From positions 1,736,001-1,800,000 of the forward strand of contig BRON01000004.1 in NCBI GenBank assembly GCA_024345305.1: a stretch of 64,000 nt of DNA. Reading direction: 5' to 3'. This stretch comes from Mrakia gelida. Lineage: Eukaryota; Basidiomycota; Tremellomycetes; Cystofilobasidiales; Mrakiaceae. The notes below the pieces were generated by a model. The model was not told the DNA's origin. It ran no database searches and saw nothing but the letters and a program-made list of their open reading frames with translations. Every line of letters begins with the position of its first letter. Position 1 is the first letter of the stretch. This document shows, piece by piece, positions 56,012-64,000 of this stretch. The position numbers and the translations under genes are program-made.

Positions 56012-56674
56012 AGTCGGAAGAATCACGGCTCCCCTCTCCCTACTTCCAGCACTCCTCCTCAGGTCACCCACCAGCTCCTCGTTGCTCAATGCCGCTCGAC
56101 TACCTCCTCGTTCCTCCCGTCCTCGGACACGACTCTTCCTCGTCCCCCCCTCTCTCGCTTCTGTACTGGCCCAAACTGGCTTGTAAGTGTGACTGCCTCT
56201 CCACTTCTTTCTCTGCGGTATCTCGATCCCTCTTCTGACTCTTTTCCCTTCTCTCATCGCCCCAGGTCAAGCAGCTTCTTTCGTCGCGACGCGCAGATGA
56301 AATGAGCTCTTCACTCCCCGCTGTCCCCGTTCGAGCTCGCTTCAGTCCTCAGACCAGGATCCTCCAGAACTCTTGCCCTCTACTCTCAAGCATCCAGCGA
56401 GCGCGAACAGAGGCGACTCCCAGGAACGCGAGTAAGCGAAACAAGTCGCGTCGCCTTCGTTCGTCGCTGGTCGACTCTTCTCTCTCGGAACTCACTTTCG
56501 CTGCTGATCTTCTCTACTCTCTTTTTCTGCCACCTTCTCGAGTAGCTCGTCAAAAGCACACCATGGATGTTCGTAAAGTATCCAAGAAGGAAAAAACGAA
56601 ACAAACACAAGAAATCGATTTCAGATCACCGTCCCTCCCTCCTTCTTCTCACTCCTACAGCGTAGGCAGGTCGA
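56012..56674 (+). other. Spliced 3' tail of the F-box-like gene
   Basis: 663 nt without a supported gene. Two complete introns lie past the stop: 56183-56265 (GTAAGT, TTCTGAC, CCCCAG) and 56432-56545 (GTAAGC, TGCTGAT, GAGTAG). The exons between show no convincing frame. Confidence 0.45.
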
Positions 56675-57264
56675 TCACTCGTCACTATCAGGAACGATCC
56701 CTCCCATCTCCCTCCTCAAGTCCCTCAAAGCCTTATCCAACTTTTCCTGCTCCTGCTTCTCCAACCCCTCGGCGCTCCAACCGCTCGACTCCCCACCACC
56801 GCCCAATCCTCCAGAGGATCCCTCCTTCTTCTGAGGCTTCGAGCCGTTCCCGTTCGAGGAGTTCCCGTTGGATCCATTGCCGTTGGAACCGTTTCCATTC
56901 CTGAACGAGGAAGAAGAGGGAGAGACGAGATTGGAAGACTCGGATGCAGATGAGGAGGAAGCGAGAGTGATGGTGGGCTTGGGATCGGCGGATTGGGAGG
57001 TGAGGTTGGTGCGGTCGATTTCTTCGGTTTTCTTGAGGTGCTCTGTCAGAAGAGAGAAAAGAGAAGAGAGAAGAGAGAAAGGGAACGAGAGGGAGGGAGA
57101 GGGAGGGGGAACCGAGGAAGTCGCGTCAGCTCGAAAGTTCAACGAAAGGGGAGCAGTAGGAGACGAAAATGAGACTCACCCGCATCAGACTGTTCAGTGG
57201 TCGCAGCGAGTCCTTCGGAGGAGACAGCGTTCTCGGAGGCTTGAGTGGGCTCTTCGTTGTACAT
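56675..57264 (-). CDS. Small Asn/Gly/Ser-rich protein, unknown
   Basis: The ATG at 57264 gives MYNEEPTQASENAVSSEGLA. One intron (donor GTGAGT near 57179, acceptor CTGACAG) leads to EHLKKTEEIDRTNLTSQSAD, a run of NGNGS-type repeats (near 56850-56900), a Gly-rich patch, and a C-terminal charged helix (LEKQEQEKLDKALRDLRREM) ending DSDE at 56675-56677. About 165 residues, mostly disordered, with one likely helix at each end. No family recognised. Confidence 0.6.
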
Positions 57265-57631
57265 CGTAATAGGAAGCGTTCGAGTTTGGAGGTGAGTGTT
57301 CAGAGCCGAACAGAAGATGAATCAAGGTTTCCGGGAACGGGTGCAGATCGATGATGTCACTCGGAATCCACCTCGTGATCTCGAAGAGATATGGATGCAA
57401 GGGCGAGGAGAGAGGACGAGGCTGAAAGAGACGCGTCGCGACGCGACTCAACTCAACACAACTCCACGCTGAAAGAGACGAGCTCGCACTTTAACAGAGG
57501 GAGAAGAGTCTGAAGAAAGGTTTGATCAGGTACTCTTTCCTATGAAGAGCGACAGGTGGTCACATGAGACGAGAGAATGAACACGAGGAAGGCAACACGC
57601 CGGCAAAGAAAGAGATCCTGAACCGAAAACG
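57265..57631. other. Intergenic region
   Basis: 367 nt between two minus-strand genes. Contains the leader of the gene at 57264 and the 3' end of the next. No other gene seen. Confidence 0.35.
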
Positions 57632-58301
57632 TCAGCTCCCTCCTCCATCTCGTCCTCCAGCAGAATTCCCTCGCTCATCAACCCTCCAACTCAAAACCTC
57701 CTTCCTGCCCCCACCATTCCAGCTCTTATCCCCCTCGACATCATCCCCCTTCCCCTCAGGTTCCTTCATCATGCGTCTAGCTCGACCCTGTCCGTTCAAA
57801 TCTCGTTCCAAGCGATCCTTCGCCTCGTTCTGGCTCGTCCTCGCGCTTGGGTCTCGCGTGTCGACGGAGGAGAGGGTGGAGAAGCGACGAGGGGGAGTGA
57901 CGGGTTGAGGAGGACGATTAAGGAAGGTGGTTGTTTGGTGATGGGAGGAGGAGGAGGTTGGGTGAGTGGTGGAGGGAGAGGCGTCGGAGGAGGAAGAAGG
58001 TTGAGAGGCAGAAGAGCTCGACTCGAACGCCTCGCGCATCAACTCGAGGGCTGTTTCTTCGACTTTGGTGTCGTTCCAGTTTTCTGAGAAGGGAAGGAAG
58101 ATGATGAAAGAGGGAATGAGATCGAGGAATGAAGTCTGAGAAACGAGAGGAAAAGACGAGACGAGACTCACCTTGAACAGCAGGTTCGACGTCCGGAAGA
58201 TTTGGATTCGCCACCCCCGAGAGATCCACAGGAGAAGGTGGGAGCTCCTGCGCAGGAAGGGTAGGAGGTGGAGTCGTCGAGAACATAGGTGGAGCAGACA
58301 T
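57632..58301 (-). CDS. Small disordered protein with one conserved-looking helix
   Basis: The ATG at 58301 gives MSAPPMFSTTPPPTLPAQEL and VDLSGVANPNLPDVEPAVQ. One intron (GTGAGT near 58168) joins in phase to ENWNDTKVEETALELMREAF, an amphipathic segment, then a Ser/Thr-rich tail with DRLERDLNGQGRARRMMKEP. The C terminus is uncertain: the frame runs to TGA at 57632, but GCTGAC and TTCAG near 57620-57635 hint at one more intron. No family recognised. Confidence 0.5.
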
Positions 58302-58512
58302 GGTGATGGTTGGTGGCGAAAGGGAGGAGCAAAAAAGCGAGCCCAGCGCCTCGCTGTCGACTGCCTCCGAGGTCCACGCGATTCTTGTGAGACCGAGCGA
58401 GGGGAAAAGCATGAGATAAGACGTGAGATCGTAAAAGAGTACGCGAGTTCGGGACGACAGATGGGAGAAAGATGGGAGATAAAGCAAGAGAGGCAAGAGG
58501 AGGAGAGGGACT

Positions 58513-60585
58513 TCACGAGCTCGAGTCTCGGTCGTCGTCGGAGTCGTCGTCGTCGCGGCCGAGAGCCATCATCTGGGGACGAAGAGAAGACGACTGAAGG
58601 TCAGTATATCGTTTCTTCGAGCTCGCAACAAAACCTCAGGGAGGCGTGAGCTCCCATACCACCCATCCGTCGAACGCGTCGAACGCGTCTCAACTCGAAA
58701 TCGAAGCCGACTCACCGTGAACTCAGCGATCCCGTCGTGCAGCTCCCCAGTCTTCCTCTGCTCGTCTTCGAGCCTCCTCATATCCTGCTCGACAAGATCC
58801 ACAACAGAGTCGGGAGGTGGCGGTGGTGGTGGAGCCATCATGACTTGAAGGACGAAGAGGCCGCACTCGAAGAGCTGAAGCGAGGCTTTGTTCGAGTAGG
58901 AGAGAGCGCGAAGGGAGCGGTTGAGGAGGTTCTTCTTGTAGCTGCAAGGAAGAATTCGATCAAGAGCCGGAGTGTCAGTCAGAGACGAAGCGAAAGGCGA
59001 GGAGTCTTCGTGGAAACGAGAGAAGGAGAGGAGGGAAAAGGACGAACGCGTGCTTGACATGATCAACGGATCGTTCGAAGAAGACGCAGAGCGGTTTCCT
59101 GTTCTCCGTCAACATCTACGAGACCAAAGCGAGGACTAATCAGCCCTCTGCGACTTCGTCGTCCCTCAATCTGAACGAGAACGAGCGAGACTCACCGTAA
59201 CTCCTCCAAACGTTCCCTCCGCCTCGATCAAGAAATCCACTCCAGGATCCATGTCTGCCTTCCTGCTCTTCTTCCGACTGCTGCTAGTTCGAGAAGTCGA
59301 CGAGGGTGGGAAGGCCGAGGACGAGGAGGATCCGGAGTACGAAGGGTGAAGGAGAACGCCAGGAGCTCGCGAGGAGATGGTGATCCTGTCGGAGGAGGGT
59401 TCGAGGGATTGGAGTTGTTTTCGAAGGTGGGAGGATTGGATGATCATTCGAAGAGCGCTGGAAAAGGAGAGCGGAAGGAAAGGCCAGTTGATGAGACGTG
59501 ATAAAGCGAGCTGAGATAGGAGAACGGACGAACATGTCGTCCAAACGAGGGAACTCGAGCTCTGCGAACTCCTCTGGTGCTGAGGTCGAGAGATGACAGG
59601 TCGTCGTGGGTCCTCCTCCTTGCTCGGTCCTGGACAACGTACGCGAAGGCAACGTCGATCAGCTCTATCTCACCGAGCACACGAGGAAGGAAGGGAGAGG
59701 AGGACTGGACGACTCACAAGATGACCTGCAGCAACTCACCCTCTCCTGCCCACGAGATCCTTGCAGCCGTGATCTTCTGCATTCCTCCTCCCCCCTTGTT
59801 CCCAGCCTTCTTCCAACCTCTCTCCTCATCCTCATCGTCCTCGTCGTCGTCATCGTCGTCTGCCCAAGTAGGTTTCTTCGAACGAAACCCTCCGCCGAAC
59901 ATCCCTCCTCCTCCTCCCTCGCCTCCCTCCTCTCCTTCCTTCTTAGCCGATCCAGCAGCTGCGGCTTTCGAGGTTCTGAAGATGTCGAGGCACTCGAGGA
60001 GGTGGACGAGGTTGATTTCGATGTCCATGGAAGGCGGGAGGGGAGGTTCAGGAGGAGGGTCGTCCGAGTCGACTGAAGCTGGAGAGGAGGGAGGAGCTGG
60101 CTCGTTGGGATTGGGAGGAGGGTTGAAGATGAAGCTCGAGAAGACGTTCAGGGGGACATAGGCTTTGGCTGCAGCGGAGAGGAGGGAGGGTAAGGAGATG
60201 TCAGCTGGAAGGAGAGAGATGAGGAAGGAGAAAGAGGGAGATGGAAAGGACGAGGAGGAGGGAAGGAGCCAGTCGAGCTCACCGAGAAGGACGCGAGACT
60301 CTTCAGAGGTGAAGCAGAGACCAGCTTCAGAGATCGAAACTTTGACTCTCTGGAGGAGGAACGAACCTATATCAGCATCCTCTCTGGCCTTGAAAAGTGA
60401 AGAGAAAACGTCGAGCTCACTGGCTTGAAGGCTACCGTTCGAAGGACGGACACGAAGTGGCGAACGTCGTTCAGAGTCGCTACAAACAGCTGCCACAACG
60501 CGTAGGAGAAGAGCAAGGTCAGCGAGATTTAAAGGGATATAGAGATAGAGATGAGAGGATTCACCTCTTGTCCTTCTTGAGCCAT
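58513..60585 (-). CDS. RAD1: DNA-damage checkpoint clamp subunit Rad1 (9-1-1 complex)
   Basis: Rad1 forms with Rad9 and Hus1 the PCNA-like ring that recruits checkpoint kinases to damaged DNA. The ATG at 60585 gives MAQEGQELFVATLNDVRHFV and SVLRTVAFKP, then RVKVSISEAGLCFTSEESRV, the first sliding-clamp repeat typical of Rad1 (inhibitor-of-repair loop region). AKAYVPLNVFSSFIF and DIEINLVHLLECLDIFRTSK match the family's FxxxL-LLECLNIFG element. An unusually long acidic, Gly-rich insertion (near 59830-59940) follows. Later exons give ALRMIIQSSHLRKQLQSLEP, the second repeat's SxLxxxLxELD element, FFERSVDHVKHAYKKNLLNR and NKASLQLFECGLFVLQVMM. It ends in an acidic tail (DDDDSDDDRDSSS) at 58513-58515. 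Ustilago REC1 is the basidiomycete counterpart, with exonuclease activity reported. Confidence 0.85.
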
Positions 60586-60685
60586 TTTGATTTGAGGTGC
60601 ATACAGTCGCTCTCGTGGTCGCAAGGGAAAGAACGGTCGAGCTCGCGCGCTCGCGGCTTCCTTCTTTTGATCTCCACCCGCGACG
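60586..60685. promoter_or_regulatory. 100-bp divergent promoter, RAD1 / unknown gene
   Basis: The start codons of RAD1 (minus) and the right-edge gene (plus) are 100 bp apart. The tight pairing suggests co-expression, which would be worth noting if the neighbour works in DNA repair or meiosis; this is speculation. Confidence 0.5.
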
Positions 60686-63600
60686 ATGAAAGAACCTCCT
60701 CGACCTCCTCACCCCCTTCCAGGGCTCCAAGACTACGCGTTCCTTCACATATGCATGGACTCGGACCACTGGACGAGATCTACAGCCAACCAGGTAAGTA
60801 TACGAGCCAGGAAAGGAGCGAGGAGGGAGGATTCGCCACCTCGAGGTCACCTCCTCCTCTCCTTCCCTCCCTCCATCTCTCCCTTCCCTTGCTCTCCATG
60901 CTGACTTTTACCGTCCTTCTTCCTTCGCTTCCCTCTATTTTTACTCGTCTTCAGATCCTTACCGACTCCCTTCGACCCATCTCCCTCTCCCACTACCCTG
61001 AGACGTACCTCCCACCCGAAGACGAGGACCAGATCCCTCTCCTCTTCGACGACTGGAAGAGAAAGGTTCTCCTCGCCAAAGACGGAGAGTTCTTTACAGA
61101 GACTTGGGAACTCAAGAAGGATGCGCTCGAGTGGATGAAACAGACAAAGAAGGCGGCAGCAGAAGCAGGAAGGAAGTTCGCCAGAGGAAAGGTCCTCTGC
61201 ATCGAAGGTGAGCTCGACCTCTCCCTCCCCTTCTCCTGCATAGAGGTTCGAGCTCACCGTCCGCCCTTCTTCTTCCGACCCAGGACCCTTCATCCCTTCC
61301 ATCCCTGTTCCTCTCTCTCCCATCCTCACTCGTCGAGCCCTCAGAGAGACTCCTCGAATCACCGATCCCACCTTCGTCGACGCACGACTCCCTACCAACC
61401 TCGCTCAGCTCAAGCATCCTCACCTCCTCCAACCCATCGTCTCGGAAGAGTTCAAGGACGAGCCTCTCAACCTTGTCTCGGAAGATGACGTTCTGTGAGT
61501 CTCTTTTTTCGTAACAAGAGCTCGAGCTCTCGAGCTGGGAACTGATTCGAGCGTCTCCCTCCCTCTCCCCGTCTTCTCTCTCACAGCGACATCCGTCCCA
61601 AGCTCAACGCCGAGGAGGTTCAACAAGTCGCAGCGCTCTTCTCCTCAATCCCTCTTCCGAAGAAGAAGGAGAAGAAGAAGAATCCGATCACGGTCACCGC
61701 GGAGGAGAGGAGGAGATCGAATGCTCAGGTGTTGGACGCGAGCTGGGGAGAGAAGTCGCTTGCTGTGAGAGAGGAGATGAGGGTGAGTGCGATGGCCCAT
61801 CTCATCTCTCTCTACACTTCTCTTCTCGCGGCAAAGGGAAGCTGATCACTCTCTCTTCCTTTTCTTCCTTCAGGAGCGATGCAGGTCCATGTCGCCTCCC
61901 ATCTTCCCTCGTCGACTCGACTCCAGCTACCATCGATCCGACATGACCACCTCCCCTTCCTCCAAGGTCGACAAGAAGCTCCGCCCTCCTACTGAGATGA
62001 GCGAACTCTCTGCCAGACTCACGACCGCCTCCACTGCCTTCCAACCTCCACCGGTCTACGACGCGACGACGGGACAGCTGGTCGAGGACAACAAGCCCGA
62101 GGAGATAGACGACGATCCTTTCAGCATGCAGGACCTCGATATGTTCCGTGAGTCAATACTTCTTCTTCTTGGACGCGCATACACTCGGCCGTTTGAACGA
62201 AGACTGACCTCTCGACCTGTTCTTGTTCCTTCTTCGCAGAGAAAGCACCGAAAATCCCTTCCGATCTCAATCTCTCGCCACCCTCGAGCAGCACTGGAAT
62301 GGACGTCTTCGACTACAGGCCTTATCTCGTTTCGAGTTCACCGGAAGGACAGGACCTCGACGAGATGGACAACAGCAGCGATTCGGTATGGTCGGACATG
62401 GGTGAGCTCGACTCCTCTTCTTTCTCCCTCTTTCGCCGACTCTGACTCTTTTCTATATTCTACAGAGGAGACCCAGATCGTCCGAATGAAGACCCTTCAA
62501 GCCGCCCGAGGAGACGACAAGCTAGCACCGTGAGTTCAGTTTCGCTCGATCCTGTCGCCTCGCGTCGAGTCTTCGAATCTCGACTGATATCCCTTCCTTT
62601 CTCTGCCTCCAGACCCTCGAGCCTCCGAGAAGCAGTCTCCAAGGTCCTCGGTCAAGACTCTCAGAACGATTCTTCAGCTCCCAACCCTCTCGAACAGCTT
62701 CTCATCCACAACATCGAGGATCCGTCGCCGAGAACCACTCCAACTCGAAACACCTCCCCTTCCCTCGTCGCCGAGCCTTCCCTCCACTCTGAGAACCTTG
62801 CTGTCGGAGATCACGTCCTCGAGGCGCTGTCGCTTCTGCCTGGTGGGAAAGAGGAGATCGGAAAAGATGCGGAGAGCTGGATCGAACGAGAGGAGTGGGA
62901 TCAGAACGATGCTGATCATCTCGAAGGTGAGTCTCGTTCTTCGCCTTCCCTTCTCTCCTTCTCCCTACTCTGAACTGGCGCGACCCTGTTTCTCCTCTGT
63001 GATAGTCCCCGATCTCCCTGCTGGTCGAAGCTACTTCGTCGACAAGATCGCCTCGAATCCATCGTCGTCGAAGGACATCGTTCTCCCTCGCCAGACGAAA
63101 CCAGCCGAGGTCGAGGAATCGGATTGGAGACTCTCGTCGCTGATCGGGACTCAGTCGCTCTCCATCGAGGTTGGTCTTCTTCTTCGACTGTTTTTCGAAC
63201 TTTCGAACTGACCGGAGCCTGGGCGTTTTGTTCGCAGCTTCCCTGGAGGTAAGAACGACCGAGTCCCTTCCTTCGTCGCGTCTCGCTCGACGCGACTCGT
63301 CCACTAACATCGCGTCTCATAGACCCTTCTTGAACACCTACCCCGAGGACGCCGTCCTACCCATCACCACCCTCCTCGACCCAGAATCAGACGAAGCAGC
63401 TCAGGTCGAACTCCTTCTCAAATCGCACTCGGATCTCGTCAGCCAGCAGCCTCCTTCCGACTCCTCGCTTCAAGACTTCCTCCTCCCCTCGACGACCTCG
63501 ACCGAGTGGACCCTTCGACGAGGAGCGTTCGAGGACGAAGACGACGTCGTCATCTACACGAGGAAGGAGACGATCATCAAGCAGCAGCGACAGAGCAGTG

Positions 63601-64000
63601 GGAAGAGGTCATTCGACCAAGTCGTCGCGGACGATGCCGTCGAGGAAGAGCAACAGGTCGCCGCCGGATCGGAGGATCAAGTCGAGGAAGAGCTTGTGGA
63701 GACGACCATCGAAACCGAGATCAGAGTTCCCAGAAGTCCCCCGAGGAAGAAGAGACTCTCCGCCATCGACGAGGAATCGGATCGAGACGACGAGTTGCCC
63801 ATGGAGGGATTGTCGTTCCTTCTCTCTTCCTCGACTCCCAGCTCTCCCACCACCTCGCCAGCTCGTCCTTCGGTCGCGAAGTCCAGCCCTCGACTTCAGC
63901 ATCTCCCCGCGATGATCGAGGAACAAGAGGATGTTCCCATGGTCGACGAGCCTGCCTCTCCACCTCCTCTCGAACCCGAACCCGAACTCGAATCCGAACC
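60686..64000 (+). CDS. Unknown large multi-exon protein, 3' end outside window
   Basis: The ATG at 60686 gives MKEPPRPPHPLPGLQDYAFL and DSDHWTRSTANQ. After an intron comes ILTDSLRPISLSHYPETYLP and LLFDDWKRKVLLAKDGEFF. At least ten further exons join in phase: RRALRETPRITDPTFVDARL, LDIRPKLNAEEVQQVAALFS, LPKKKEKKKNPI, DPFSMQDLDMF, DVFDYRPYLVSSSPEGQDLD, PDLPAGRSYFVDKIASNPSS and LPWRPFLNTYPEDAVLP. The first third looks folded; the rest is Ser/Pro/acidic and probably disordered, with a lysine patch (KKKEKKKN) that could be a nuclear signal. The LPWRPF block faintly recalls a motif in ZMM-type meiotic proteins, but I do not claim that. The gene is cut by the window end. Confidence 0.65.

Overview
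The window is nuclear DNA of a fungus, most likely a basidiomycete yeast of the Pucciniomycotina / Microbotryomycetes type (Rhodotorula-like). The evidence is dense genes broken by many short introns (mostly about 60-110 nt) with GT(G/A)AG(T/C) donors, a strongly conserved CTGAC branch site 10-40 nt before the acceptor, moderately high GC, CT-rich leaders and C-ending codons. All coding calls are my own exon joins, checked by phase and by family similarity. The species is inference.

Layout. 1-654 is the 3' end of an unknown gene. At 0.9-3.9 kb lies a head-to-head pair of paralogous secreted BIM1/X325-like proteins, one ending in a transmembrane anchor and one in a GPI-type tail. Then come a TBC1D13-type Rab GAP (4.3-8.5 kb, minus), a GPI-type PL14 polysaccharide lyase-like protein (8.9-10.7, minus), a peroxisomal ABCD half-transporter (11.1-15.1, minus) and a membrane-anchored epoxide-hydrolase-like enzyme (15.6-17.8, minus). 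Ubiquitin-L40 (minus) and RPL29 (plus) diverge from a 166-bp promoter at 20.15-20.32 kb. An HxxxDG acyltransferase follows at 22.0-25.1 kb.

From 25 to 57 kb the region is more unusual. Two copies of a roughly 225-nt structured repeat lie in opposite orientation, 9.3 kb apart (25.5 and 35.0 kb). Among them are a MYND-finger protein, a She4/UNC-45 myosin chaperone, a probable mitochondrial protein, and a scattered family of four F-box/LRR-like genes (31.7+, 35.9-, 47.7+, 54.8+). Three of the four carry apparent reading-frame defects, and three are followed by strings of good GT-AG introns beyond the stop codon. UDP-glucose:glycoprotein glucosyltransferase, ending in KDEL, fills 39.7-47.5 kb. 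An 843-aa, intronless, disordered protein with an N-myristoylation signal lies at 49.3-51.9 kb.

The right end holds a CCDC43-like protein, two small disordered proteins, the 9-1-1 clamp subunit Rad1, and the 5' part of a multi-exon gene I do not recognise that runs off the window. Most genes are housekeeping (ER folding, peroxisomal import, translation, checkpoint, actomyosin) and are not an operon-like pathway. The best candidates for something undescribed are the inverted repeat element, the F-box family with its spliced tails, and a 29-residue spliced micro-ORF at 31.4 kb.
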